A DNA stretch of 64,000 nucleotides, taken from assembly GCF_009856445.1 (NCBI RefSeq), contig NZ_WMFA01000002.1, positions 124,001 to 188,000 on the forward strand. The letters run 5' to 3'. Positions 46,895 to 55,594 of the stretch are shown here, piece after piece. Both the position numbers and the translations under genes were made by a program. The stretch is from Halobacillus litoralis. GTDB taxonomy: Bacteria > Bacillota > Bacilli > Bacillales > Halobacillaceae. The notes below the pieces were generated by a model that was given only the letters and a program-made list of their open reading frames with translations, did not search any database and was not told the DNA's origin. Position 1 is the stretch's first letter. Every line of letters begins with the position of its first letter.

Positions 46895-49800
46895 ATGGCC
46901 GCCTTATCAAAGGAAGAGAAACAGAGGGTATTCAGAGAGCAATTGAATCATCTGAAGGAAAATGGGTACATAACAGATCAAGAATACAAGAAACTTCTGC
47001 AGGCGCAGGGCGCGTATCTCGCAGACTATGAATCGATAGATAGAAAGCAGTCGTTCATTAAACAAGAGGATCAACTAGACTCAGCTCCAGCCCAGAAGAA
47101 AAAGTCGAAACCAGCACCGAAACCCAAACCTGTCAAAAAGAAAAAAGAACGCTCACCGGAACAAATCCGCGAACGGAACATCACGTGGACGTTGATCTTA
47201 GGTGTTTCCATCCTGCTTATTACAGGTTTGATCGTTGCGACGAGCCAGTGGGATCAGCTGGGAGCGGCTACGAAGGTCGTTTCAATCTCGTGCGTATCGC
47301 TGTTTTTTTTCGCTTTAAGCTATGGAACCGGCCGTTTCTTGAAGATCAAACAGACAGCTTTCGCATTTTTAACACTTGGAAGTCTGCTCATTCCCATCGT
47401 GATTGTAGCTATCGGTTACTTTGAGCTCTTCGGTACCTATTTATCCTTGAATGGCGAAGGAAGGTACCTGCTCGGTTTAATGGGGACGGCGATTCCGCTC
47501 CCTTTATACGTGAGGCATGCGTTTGTCCATCGTTCGCGTCTTTATGTATGGATTTCGCTCTTGTTTCTATCGCTTTCGGTAGGTTTCATGCTTGGAACAC
47601 TCCCGTTATCATTGGATGCTTTTTATCTTGGATTAATGTTGTATAATGCCGGTTTGCTTGTCGTCTATATTCAGTTGAAAAGTAGGAGTTACCTCCAGTT
47701 ATTCCTCAAGGAGGTGCCATTTTTCGCCCAATTGAATCTCGTGATCTCAACCTCGTTGATGCTGTTTTTCTATGAAAACGAAGTGTTTTACAGTTTCAAC
47801 CTGTTATTAACCGCCAGTGTCTATATGGCGATGGTTTTTGTTTATAAAACGAAAGAATATCAGTTTGTCTTTTCTGTGATGCTCGTGTATGCCGTCTACC
47901 AGCTTGTCGAGAATACGCCGTTGTATGCCATCAATTCTCTTGTGTATGCGGTTGTCGGCCTGCTTTACCTCGGATTCGCATATGCTTTTAGACACCATAC
48001 ATTCATTGAAAAGGTATTCCGTTTGACGAGCGGGATCGTTTCATTTTTGGCTTTCATCTATATTACTTATGAAAGCATCTTGATCAAGGAGCAGACCAGT
48101 TCATGGCTACTGCTACTCGCCTATATTGTCATCATGATCAACTATCTTGTCTTATCGAATGTGACGAATCATGTGATTTTCACGTATTTAGCACCTGTGT
48201 TCTTTTTTGTATCTGCGGCTCAGCTGTGGGATTTAAGTCAGACGGGACCTTTGTTCTTTTTCCTATTTACAGCCGCTTCTCTCCTGTTTTTATATGTAGG
48301 AATCTGGACGAAAATCAAGTGGCTGCATGCAGTGAAGGATAGCAGTTTTTATACGTCTTTATTCGTCCTGACGGGGTGTTTATACTTCGCCCTTTATGAT
48401 CTGCAGTACGGGTATAGTGCGGTCATGCTGCTTATTTTCAGTCTGCTTGCTTATTTTGTGAAAAAGAGCTCCCCACATGCCGATATGACTCGTACGGCTG
48501 TCTGGGTGCATCCATCTGGATTGGTAGCTGCTTCCGTCATTTTTTATCAAAAGTTACTCGAATGGGTGCCTGCCTACAGTGAAGGCTATTCCATTTCATT
48601 CCATATCGCATTAACAGGTATCCTTTTACTTGGCCTTCATTATGTTTGGAAAAAGATTGGGGAAAATGATTTTGCATGGTCGACGTTTTATATCGCTGAG
48701 GGAACCTACGTGGCGGCTATGCTGCTCCTGCTAACAGATGACGGTGTGGACCCAAATCTTGTCCGGCCGCTCTTGTTACTCGGAGGCATCGGGATGATGT
48801 ACCTGCTTGTCCACTATTCAAAAAAAACGTACTATTGGAGTTTAGTATCTGTCGCATCACTCGCCTTTTACACATCATTGATTGCTCCACTGCGTATAGA
48901 TTCATTTTCCAGCGTCCTGTTGTTTATGGTTTTCGCACCAGTGATCTTGATTGCCGTTGGTGAATGGGGGGGACAGATATCAAAAGGGATGCGCCCGCAT
49001 TTCTATTTGCTGGGACATATTGTTCAGCCGTTTATTATCCTTCTCATTTTACTGGATCAGTTGGGTCCAGAACATGTTCACCCGGTCCTGTTAATGATTC
49101 CTTTAGCGGTGTATGTCTTCAGCGCTTTGAAAGCAGGAAGAGAATCAGGAATTAAAACGATGTTGTACGCTGCACTAACGACTGGATATTTTCTGGTTGT
49201 TACCCTTCCGATAGAACTAGGATGGAATGAGATGCCTTATGAGTATGCGTTTTTGGCCAGCAGTGTCTTGTTTGCAATCCTCTGGTTTTTCGTATCTCCC
49301 GAGTGGAAAAAACGTATAGAATGGTACATCATTCCCTTTTCCATTTTAGGTCTGTTCGTCGTGATTTCCAACGTTTCTCTGGTGGCGGAGGGAGAATGGC
49401 TGATGGTGATTGGCTACACCGTTTTCACCCTCTTTTTCCTGCATCAGAGGTCATGGCCGATCGTCCGCTTTGTTCCATTGCTTTTGACCTTCGGGTTATG
49501 GGAAAAACTGCGGGTGTTTTGGACCGATATGGACGTGATTCTTGTCCTGGCTTTAGGTACACTGGTTCTTCTTGCAGCAGGAATGCTTCTGCAAAAAAGA
49601 CTGTTCGGACCTGCACTCCGTGCTGATGCCTATACGTGGACAGCACTTTTGTATATTGGATATTTAAATTTGTACACTTTGTGGGATGAAAGTGTCTGGA
49701 TACGGATTCTCCCTGTAGGACTTCTTAGCTTATGGTTCTACCTTGGCGGTAAGAAATGTTCCGAAAAATTCCTTCAGAATGTCTTTTATACAGGTACCAT

Positions 49801-50317
49801 AGTCAGTATCTATGGAGGATACTTGATGATCATTGCCGCCTACAATGAATTCATCCCTGACTTGATCATGGCAGAGGTTCAGACCCTCCCGGTGTTGATG
49901 GTCCTTGTGTTTGTCAGAAAAAAACTATGGTCTGCGTCTCGAGAGGTGATGTCCTATGTTCAGTTGGCTGCTTTGCTTTTAATCGCGGGCTATCTTGTGC
50001 TTGATGCCATTCAGAGCCACACGATCTGGGATGCCTGGATCATCGGAGGTTTGTCACTCGTTTCAATGATTACAGGTATGCAGCTCCGGATCAAATCGTA
50101 CTTTCTTGTCGGGATGGGTGTCCTCATTTTTAACATCATTTACCAGACACGCCCGTATTGGGGCAATCTTCCGTGGTGGGTCTATCTATTGATTGCAGGA
50201 CTCGTTCTGATCGGGATCGCGAGCTATAATGAATGGCAGAAACAACGCTCAGAATCAGAGAAGCCCATGGAACAGAAGTGGAAGAAACTTTGGAAAGCAT
50301 TTAAGAAATGGCAGTAG
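46895..50317 (+). CDS. Very large polytopic membrane protein (DUF2157-like)
   Basis: 1140 residues. The N-terminus (MAALSKEEKQRVFREQLNHL) is a helical hairpin resembling a short SHOCT-like or DUF2157 head, followed by a lysine/proline-rich linker (about 70-110). About 30 hydrophobic segments follow from residue about 115 to 1115, with a basic tail. No catalytic motif is evident. The ATG at 46895 follows GGGAGGGG; the longer frame from 46793 lacks a site. Followed closely by a 51-residue membrane protein gene, probably co-transcribed. Function unknown. Confidence 0.8.
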   Translation: MAALSKEEKQRVFREQLNHLKENGYITDQEYKKLLQAQGAYLADYESIDRKQSFIKQEDQLDSAPAQKKKSKPAPKPKPVKKKKERSPEQIRERNITWTLILGVSILLITGLIVATSQWDQLGAATKVVSISCVSLFFFALSYGTGRFLKIKQTAFAFLTLGSLLIPIVIVAIGYFELFGTYLSLNGEGRYLLGLMGTAIPLPLYVRHAFVHRSRLYVWISLLFLSLSVGFMLGTLPLSLDAFYLGLMLYNAGLLVVYIQLKSRSYLQLFLKEVPFFAQLNLVISTSLMLFFYENEVFYSFNLLLTASVYMAMVFVYKTKEYQFVFSVMLVYAVYQLVENTPLYAINSLVYAVVGLLYLGFAYAFRHHTFIEKVFRLTSGIVSFLAFIYITYESILIKEQTSSWLLLLAYIVIMINYLVLSNVTNHVIFTYLAPVFFFVSAAQLWDLSQTGPLFFFLFTAASLLFLYVGIWTKIKWLHAVKDSSFYTSLFVLTGCLYFALYDLQYGYSAVMLLIFSLLAYFVKKSSPHADMTRTAVWVHPSGLVAASVIFYQKLLEWVPAYSEGYSISFHIALTGILLLGLHYVWKKIGENDFAWSTFYIAEGTYVAAMLLLLTDDGVDPNLVRPLLLLGGIGMMYLLVHYSKKTYYWSLVSVASLAFYTSLIAPLRIDSFSSVLLFMVFAPVILIAVGEWGGQISKGMRPHFYLLGHIVQPFIILLILLDQLGPEHVHPVLLMIPLAVYVFSALKAGRESGIKTMLYAALTTGYFLVVTLPIELGWNEMPYEYAFLASSVLFAILWFFVSPEWKKRIEWYIIPFSILGLFVVISNVSLVAEGEWLMVIGYTVFTLFFLHQRSWPIVRFVPLLLTFGLWEKLRVFWTDMDVILVLALGTLVLLAAGMLLQKRLFGPALRADAYTWTALLYIGYLNLYTLWDESVWIRILPVGLLSLWFYLGGKKCSEKFLQNVFYTGTIVSIYGGYLMIIAAYNEFIPDLIMAEVQTLPVLMVLVFVRKKLWSASREVMSYVQLAALLLIAGYLVLDAIQSHTIWDAWIIGGLSLVSMITGMQLRIKSYFLVGMGVLIFNIIYQTRPYWGNLPWWVYLLIAGLVLIGIASYNEWQKQRSESEKPMEQKWKKLWKAFKKWQ

Positions 50318-50332
50318 TGAAGGAGTCGTCAC

Positions 50333-50488
50333 ATGAATTTTATGTTATGCACAATAAAAAACATGGCCCTTGATATCCTCTCCATGCTCAAAGGATTCAT
50401 CTACGGATTTATCATGGTTGGATTAATGATTGGGCTTTTGGGTGGAGCCCTCTATGGAGTGTTGTACTTGAGAAATCTTTTTCTGTAA
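50333..50488 (+). CDS. 51-residue membrane protein
   Basis: Short frame starting MNFMLCTIKNMALDILSM with a good GAAGGAG site 8 bases upstream and 15 bases after the large membrane protein. Residues about 20-42 (IYGFIMVGLMIGLLGGALYGV) form a glycine-rich membrane segment. Probably a partner of the preceding protein; family unknown. Confidence 0.6.
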   Translation: MNFMLCTIKNMALDILSMLKGFIYGFIMVGLMIGLLGGALYGVLYLRNLFL

Positions 50489-50613
50489 GGGGGGAGTTAT
50501 GCGCTGATCAACGCTGCTATTCGTTTGTAATGTTCGAATAGAGCCTCCTTAATTTTCTATCACCTTCCTGGGCGCTTTGCATAAAATGTGAAGAGTCAAA
50601 GGAGGGTGATGTG

Positions 50614-50964
50614 ATGAACAATACAGGTAACCCACAGATGCAGGGAAGTGGAAACCAGTCTAAAAACATCCATGACTTTTGCAGGCAAAACCTTTATCAA
50701 ATGGTTCAAATCGAAATGGCGGATGGGCAGACACATACAGGGCTGCTGCACAGCTATGATCATAATCAAATGAATTTGATTATGCCAACAGGCCAGCAAG
50801 GCCAGCAAGGCCAGCAAGGACAACAAGGACAAAACCGAGATGTAAACCAGGAGGACAGCCGGCTGTTCTTCCCATTCTTTGGACCGTTCGGGCTGTTCGG
50901 CTTTCCGTTTTGGGGGATCCGAAGATGGTGGCCGTATTATTATCCATACTCATACTGGTGGTAA
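50614..50964 (+). CDS. Gln/Gly-repeat, aromatic-rich small protein (coat-like)
   Basis: 116 residues. An N-terminal Sm-like-looking segment (NLYQMVQIEMADGQTHTGLL) is followed by a tandem GQQ repeat (encoded by five 9-base units at 50791-50835), then a phenylalanine/glycine-rich hydrophobic stretch (FFPFFGPFGLFGFPFW) and a C-terminus of Tyr, Trp and Pro. The composition recalls spore-coat or surface proteins of Bacillus. AAAGGAGG precedes the ATG by 8 bases. No precise family assigned. Confidence 0.68.
   Translation: MNNTGNPQMQGSGNQSKNIHDFCRQNLYQMVQIEMADGQTHTGLLHSYDHNQMNLIMPTGQQGQQGQQGQQGQNRDVNQEDSRLFFPFFGPFGLFGFPFWGIRRWWPYYYPYSYWW
50791..50835 (+). repeat. 9-bp tandem repeat coding Gly-Gln-Gln
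   Basis: Three identical GGCCAGCAA units followed by two diverged units (GGACAACAA, GGACAAAAC). Within the coat-like gene; copy number is likely to vary. Confidence 0.9.
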
Positions 50965-50970
50965 AAGCAG

Positions 50971-51002
50971 AAAAGTCACTGAAAAGTTTCAGTGGCTTTT
51001 TT
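50971..51002 (+). terminator. Terminator of the coat-like gene
   Basis: AAAAGTCACTGAAA pairs with TTTCAGTGGCTTTT (one G-T pair) and is followed by T. Confidence 0.85.
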
Positions 51003-51071
51003 GTTCTGTCTGACGGATTTTATGATACGATGAGTAAAAGGAATCATTTACCATAGGAGAGTGGGGATGGG

Positions 51072-51296
51072 ATGAAAGAAAACCTGACGTTTGCCTGGAT
51101 TGCTTCATGGTTTGCCCTTGTGGGGCAGCTCGCCTTTTTTGTTGTGGTCGCTTTAATTACAGGGGATTGGCGCTACGTGATGTGGAGTTTACTGGTCAGT
51201 TTGAGTGTCGGGGTTCCCCATATGATTCGGACGTGGAAGTCGCAGCAAAAGGCCCATGCGAGAAAAATATATGAGCAGGGAGAAGGTTCGGTATGA
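51072..51296 (+). CDS. Two-span small membrane protein
   Basis: 74 residues with membrane segments at about 8-28 and 34-52, and a basic tail. The sequence FAWIASWFALVGQLAFFVVVALITGDW begins the protein. The stop overlaps the following VOC start (ATGA), so they form a pair. Family not recognised. Confidence 0.62.
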   Translation: MKENLTFAWIASWFALVGQLAFFVVVALITGDWRYVMWSLLVSLSVGVPHMIRTWKSQQKAHARKIYEQGEGSV

Positions 51297-51634
51297 TTGA
51301 AAAGATCGATACGATGTGTCTGACCGTGAAAGACGCTGAGAGAGCGGGGTCATGGTATGAGGAAAAGCTGGGGTTTACCATTTCTTTTAAAGGGGAAGGA
51401 TACCGCGTGCTTTCCATCGGCAATCATCCGGTCCCCTTGACGATTGAAGAAGCAAACGTGGAGTCGCCAAGTCGGAGCTACCCGATTTTTTACTCGAGGA
51501 ATATTGATGAGACTTATGAACAATTAAAAGAGAAACAGGTAGACGTAGGGGACAAGCACACCGACGCAGATAATTATTATTTCGATTTTTACGATTTGGA
51601 TGGCAATCGTCTCCAGGTTTGTTGCTATTCATAG
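51293..51634 (+). CDS. VOC family protein
   Basis: 113-residue vicinal-oxygen-chelate protein. KIDTMCLTVKDAERAGSWYEEKLGF opens the first beta-alpha-beta module and YYFDFYDLDGNRLQVC closes the second. Metal-binding positions are not certain, and the activity is unknown. Overlaps the upstream gene by 4 bases. Confidence 0.83.
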   Translation: MIEKIDTMCLTVKDAERAGSWYEEKLGFTISFKGEGYRVLSIGNHPVPLTIEEANVESPSRSYPIFYSRNIDETYEQLKEKQVDVGDKHTDADNYYFDFYDLDGNRLQVCCYS

Positions 51635-51704
51635 ACTTATGAGTTTTTCTTCTAATGAAATGTGAATTTACAGGATGATTCAAGGCTGAAAGGGGGAGTG
51701 AAAA

Positions 51705-51878
51705 ATGAAAAGATCGTTGACAAATCAATCCCTGCATGGGGTCTGTGCAGGGATTGCTCATCATTTTGGGCTTTTTCCTATGGCCGTTCGTCTTTTGTTT
51801 GTCCTTACATTTCCGGTCTCTCTTTTCCTTTACATCTTTCTTGCCAATACACTCCCGAGTGACCATCCGTCTCTGTAA
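51705..51878 (+). CDS. 57-residue PspC-domain protein
   Basis: Frame starting MKRSLTNQSLHGVCAGIAHHFGL, which has the PspC core (V-x-A/G-GIAxxFGL) followed by one membrane segment (LLFVLTFPVSLFLYIFLA). An AAGGGGGAG site precedes the ATG. PspC-domain proteins take part in envelope-stress responses. Too short to be listed by many gene finders. Confidence 0.7.
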   Translation: MKRSLTNQSLHGVCAGIAHHFGLFPMAVRLLFVLTFPVSLFLYIFLANTLPSDHPSL

Positions 51879-51968
51879 TAGTAGGTTCGCTTTCACGCGA
51901 TCCATCTTTTCCTAAGCATAGGAGACCAGCTCCGAGGGGGAGGGGAAGATTGAGAAGGAGGATAAAGA

Positions 51969-52124
51969 ATGATGAAAATCTTTTTTCTATTAGCATCCAT
52001 CACTATTCCGGTTTCTCTTTTGATGAATCAGGCGGCGACAGGTATGCTTGCGTCCCTTTTATTCCTACTTACAGGTGCTTACTTCAGTAAACCACGCTTC
52101 CGACAGTACACGGATGAATCATAG
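51969..52124 (+). CDS. 51-residue membrane protein
   Basis: Begins with MMKIFFLLASITIPVSLLMNQAATG and contains two hydrophobic segments with a short charged tail. AAGGAGG lies just upstream (6 bases to the first ATG, 9 to the second). Family unknown; follows the PspC gene in the same direction. Confidence 0.55.
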   Translation: MMKIFFLLASITIPVSLLMNQAATGMLASLLFLLTGAYFSKPRFRQYTDES

Positions 52125-52203
52125 TCATGACTATAGGTAACAGGAAGCGGTAAAAAGTAAAACCCCTGGAAATACCACCCTGTTTTTTGAAGGAGAATGA
52201 TAC

Positions 52204-52461
52204 ATGGAAGATAATCAAAGAGAGTCTAAACACACCAAATGGTATCTTTATGCGGTGCTTTTTTACTGGCTTTTGTATACGATGAAAACGTTCTTCATAG
52301 AGGAGCGATGGTTCGATTTTGTTTTTTATGGACTAACGATATTAGGAATTGCAGCATTTGCGTTTATAGAATACAAGAAACGGAAGCTGGCCGTTTCTTT
52401 AGTAGCCATTGCCTTGTTTTTTGCGTATCTGTTTGAATTTATTCCTGTTCCTGTTCCATGA
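52204..52461 (+). CDS. Small membrane protein of unknown function
   Basis: 85 residues with three hydrophobic segments (about 13-28, 35-55, 62-82). GAAGGAGAATG precedes the ATG at a good distance. Unrecognised. Confidence 0.6.
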   Translation: MEDNQRESKHTKWYLYAVLFYWLLYTMKTFFIEERWFDFVFYGLTILGIAAFAFIEYKKRKLAVSLVAIALFFAYLFEFIPVPVP

Positions 52462-52560
52462 ATATGTTGGAGAGCGTGTTGAGCTAAAGTCATCACAATC
52501 CCCAATATCCACGTTTTAGCGAATCATCGACTCCTCTTAGAATGAAGATTTCTGCACGAC

Positions 52561-53385
52561 TTATTGTTCAATAACCATTCCCTTTTCTATCCCCCAATGA
52601 GTATTCTTCTCTAAAGACCCTTGTTTGTTGATGTGTCCTTTGACAGTAATGGGATCTCCTCTTTTTATGTTTAAATCCAACGATTGCCCCTCAACGTTCT
52701 GAGTTTTGACGACAACGATGTGAGGCAGCATCTCTTGGCTGGTCGTCTCAATATTCATCCAATTTTCTCCATTGTAGGAGTCTCCTGCATAAAGGACGAG
52801 AAAATCAGGGAACGTTTGGACAAGCGTGCCTTTCCATGTCACCTCTTTTTGATACATGAATCTTGTAAACGTGTCAGACTTCAACGAATCATCCAGCTTA
52901 TAAAATTGATCCACCGTCTCTTTGAGTCCATTGAATTCGTCATCGCGAAATTGGCGGACAAAAGACTGTTGTGCTGCAGAGTTATAGTAGCCTCTATAGA
53001 GTCCATCAAGGGGCTTTCTAGCTTCTAAAACCTCACGGAAGCTGTCTTTTTGTGACATCTGTCCGAGAAACATGAGGACAATGTTCTCATGAGCAAGGGC
53101 GATTGGGTGATCTTTGAGGTGCTCTGTGCCTTCAGCCGTTTCATATTCAATAATGTCGATATCCCCTATGGAATAGCCGTTCACGAATTGCTCGTGTTCC
53201 TGGACACTTTCAGATAATGGTTCCTTCTCACCGTCCAGAAGGTTTGATTCATTGAGCCATTGGTAGACGTTATCTGCAGTGTAAGTTTTATTTTTTTCTT
53301 TGGTCTCTTCATTGTTTGAGGATTCATTCATGCAGCCGGTGAGAACGGTTAGAAGCATGAGAATCGTAAGTGCTGCTTTTTTCAC
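52561..53385 (-). CDS. Putative lipoprotein
   Basis: 274 residues. The signal peptide MKKAALTILMLLTVLTGC ends in a lipobox with Cys 18. An acidic, asparagine-rich linker and an extracellular domain follow, with a C-terminal beta-rich part (VKGHINKQGSLEKNTHWGIE) that could be an OB-like fold. GGAGGTCG precedes the ATG. No function recognised. Confidence 0.75.
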   Translation of the reverse strand: MKKAALTILMLLTVLTGCMNESSNNEETKEKNKTYTADNVYQWLNESNLLDGEKEPLSESVQEHEQFVNGYSIGDIDIIEYETAEGTEHLKDHPIALAHENIVLMFLGQMSQKDSFREVLEARKPLDGLYRGYYNSAAQQSFVRQFRDDEFNGLKETVDQFYKLDDSLKSDTFTRFMYQKEVTWKGTLVQTFPDFLVLYAGDSYNGENWMNIETTSQEMLPHIVVVKTQNVEGQSLDLNIKRGDPITVKGHINKQGSLEKNTHWGIEKGMVIEQ

Positions 53386-53581
53386 ATTCGACCTCCTTGT
53401 GTTTCATCTTCATTCATTGTAAACCAATGAATCTATGCGTGTAAGGGAGAGAATATGTTTTAATAGAAGAACAACGAATCATTAGAGACTCCCATATATA
53501 AAGAAAAGATTCCGAAAACTATAGCATGGGAAATTTGGCGGAGGAAATCATTCAGGTTATGTAGGGAAAGGGGAGGCAGTC

Positions 53582-54103
53582 ATGGTGGTTACATTTGAAA
53601 AACTGACAGAGCCAACGATACAAATCGCATCGGCCTATCATCGATGGGAAAATGATACCGAACTTATTCCGATGGTCCGTCCAAATCCGAATCAGGAGGC
53701 ACTGGAGAAAAGATATGAAGTAACAAAGGAAAGTTTGAAACAGCGGATGAAAAACCATGAAATTTTCCTTATCTATATGGATGGTGAACTTGTTGGAGAA
53801 ATGAATTACATGGTCAATCCTAGTCATTTACATAGGAAAGATAAAGATACAGCCTGGATTGGAATCACCATCGGGGAGGCAGCCGGTCGGGGAAAAGGAA
53901 TTGGATATGAGGCCATCCGTTATTTGGAGGATCGTATCAAAGCGGAAGGGTTAGGCAGGGTAGAGCTCGGGGTATTCGAATTCAATAAAAAGGCACAGAA
54001 GCTGTACAGAAACCTTGGGTATGAAGAGATTGCGAGAATCCCGGATTTTACATATTGGAACGGAAGCAAATGGGCGGACATCCGCATGGAGAAGTTTTTG
54101 TGA
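53582..54103 (+). CDS. GNAT family N-acetyltransferase (RimJ/RimL-like)
   Basis: 173 residues. Motif A is WIGITIGEAAGRGKGIGYEAIRYLEDR, followed by ELGVFEFNKKAQKLYRNLGYEE and a C-terminal YWNGSKWADIRMEK. Typical of RimJ/RimL-like or polyamine acetyltransferases; substrate unknown. GGGGAGGCAGTC precedes the ATG. Confidence 0.87.
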   Translation: MVVTFEKLTEPTIQIASAYHRWENDTELIPMVRPNPNQEALEKRYEVTKESLKQRMKNHEIFLIYMDGELVGEMNYMVNPSHLHRKDKDTAWIGITIGEAAGRGKGIGYEAIRYLEDRIKAEGLGRVELGVFEFNKKAQKLYRNLGYEEIARIPDFTYWNGSKWADIRMEKFL

Positions 54104-54222
54104 TGGTAAACAAGCGCGGAACTTCATGGTGAAAAATAAAACCGAATGTGGATGGGCAGAAAGTCGAAAAACTTTTATAATAGAAGTAGTATTTAATCTA
54201 TAGGTAGAAAAGGAGGCCCGAT

Positions 54223-54933
54223 ATGCGCCACGATATACAACCGAACGAACGCGCTTTCTCTACGAAGGAAGTAGCTGAAGAAGTCGGGATCGCCACAACG
54301 ACGGTCAGACGGTATGGGCAGCTACTTGAACAGAACGGGTACGAATTTTTCAAAGACGGCGACCGGAGGATTTTTGTGAGGTCAGATGTCGAGGCTCTTA
54401 AAACAATCCGCGATTCTGAATTGCCGAAAGAAGATAAAATCAAAGAAATTGTAGAAGAACAGCGGGAGCTTCTCGCAGGCTATGAGTCGCGCGAACTCGC
54501 GCTTTCCGATACATATGACGGGACAGGCCTTGAGGATTCCGATCAGATGAAAGAAATGTTTCGTTTCCTTGCCAGTGAGCTTGCCGCCTCAAGAGAAATG
54601 AACGTTCAGTTGAAAAATGATATGGCTGAATTGAAAACGACCGTTTCCCGCTTGAAACAGGATCACCATGTCATCAGCTCCGGGGTCGGTAATTTTTCAC
54701 AGAAGACGCATACGAAAATGGACAAGATGATGCAGCAGCAGAAAGAGCAGTATGAAGAATTGCTGCGTGAAGAGCAGGAGAAGTCGGAATATCTTCAAAA
54801 AGAAATCCGTGAGATGCGTGAAGAACAGAAAAAAGAGTGGCGCTCCCAAAGTGAGTTCAATGAACGGTTGGAACATTCCGTCAAACATTCCCGCGGGACA
54901 CTTGGTAAGATTATGTCCATATTTAAAAAATAG
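54223..54933 (+). CDS. MerR-type HTH protein with long coiled coil (DUF3967-like)
   Basis: 236 residues. The N-terminal HTH (FSTKEVAEEVGIATTTVRRYGQLLEQNGYEFF, about 10-45) belongs to the MerR-like group. It is followed by a coiled coil (about 100-215) rich in Glu, Lys and Gln, and a basic C-terminus (GTLGKIMSIFKK). The plan resembles RacA-type chromosome-anchoring proteins or DUF3967 regulators rather than a ligand-sensing MerR. Strong AAGGAGG before the ATG. Confidence 0.78.
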   Translation: MRHDIQPNERAFSTKEVAEEVGIATTTVRRYGQLLEQNGYEFFKDGDRRIFVRSDVEALKTIRDSELPKEDKIKEIVEEQRELLAGYESRELALSDTYDGTGLEDSDQMKEMFRFLASELAASREMNVQLKNDMAELKTTVSRLKQDHHVISSGVGNFSQKTHTKMDKMMQQQKEQYEELLREEQEKSEYLQKEIREMREEQKKEWRSQSEFNERLEHSVKHSRGTLGKIMSIFKK

Positions 54934-54942
54934 CAGCGAGAG

Positions 54943-54975
54943 ACGCTTGAATCGGTGAAGGTTCAAGTGTTTTTT
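54943..54975 (+). terminator. Terminator of the MerR-like gene
   Basis: ACGCTTGAA pairs with TTCAAGTGT (one G-T pair), 10-base loop, six T. Confidence 0.82.
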
Positions 54976-55002
54976 GTATAAAACTCCAGGAAGGGTGAGT
55001 GG

Positions 55003-55491
55003 ATGAAGAGGTTGGCTTTCGTCATGGTACTGGTGCTGTTTGGTGCGATGCCCGTGGATGCTGTTGTCGTCAAAGAGGAAAAAGCGGTTGAGCGGTCGAA
55101 AAACGTTGACGTCACACAGGTTCCATCTACCCTCGTTCTTTATGATACGGAGATGAAGCGAAGGATACAGATTGAATCTGTGGAGGGAATCATGAGAATC
55201 ACTGAAGGGGTAAACAAAGCCGCTCCTGTAAAAGGAAGATGGACAAAATCAGAAAAACTGGGAACCTTGGATTTTGGAGATGAAGAGATGATCCACATCT
55301 ATTATGGAGACGAGCGGGAGAACGTCTATTTGATTTCAGAAGAAGAAACGGTATTCATGTCCAGAATACACTTCTTCGATCTCTTTTATCGGTCTGTGAA
55401 CAGTCTTCCTCTTCCACCAGGAGAAGGCGGGGATGTCCAACCTCTTCCCCCGGGCCAGCCCGTTCAACCGGATGATTTTCTTCCCTTATAA
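55003..55491 (+). CDS. Secreted protein with proline-rich tail, unknown function
   Basis: 162 residues starting with a signal peptide (MKRLAFVMVLVLFGAMPVDA). A beta-rich domain of about 100 residues follows, ending in a Pro/Gly-rich C-terminus (LPLPPGEGG and PLPPGQPVQP). GGAAGGGTGAG precedes the ATG. Not recognised. Confidence 0.7.
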   Translation: MKRLAFVMVLVLFGAMPVDAVVVKEEKAVERSKNVDVTQVPSTLVLYDTEMKRRIQIESVEGIMRITEGVNKAAPVKGRWTKSEKLGTLDFGDEEMIHIYYGDERENVYLISEEETVFMSRIHFFDLFYRSVNSLPLPPGEGGDVQPLPPGQPVQPDDFLPL

Positions 55492-55492
55492 A

Positions 55493-55506
55493 CGAACGTA
55501 TGTTTT
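55493..55506. promoter_or_regulatory. LexA/SOS-box-like site
   Basis: CGAACGTATGTTTT agrees with the Bacillus LexA consensus CGAACRNRYGTTYC at 13 of 14 positions. It lies directly after the secreted-protein gene and about 90 bases before the FMN reductase start. Neither neighbour is a known SOS gene, so the match may be chance. Confidence 0.35.
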
Positions 55507-55594
55507 CGGTCCAATGGTGTAGATGATGTTCGTACCATCCTCGGATTCAAGACGATGCCTTTTCCCATAACCTAGAAGGAAGGAGGTTATCAAA

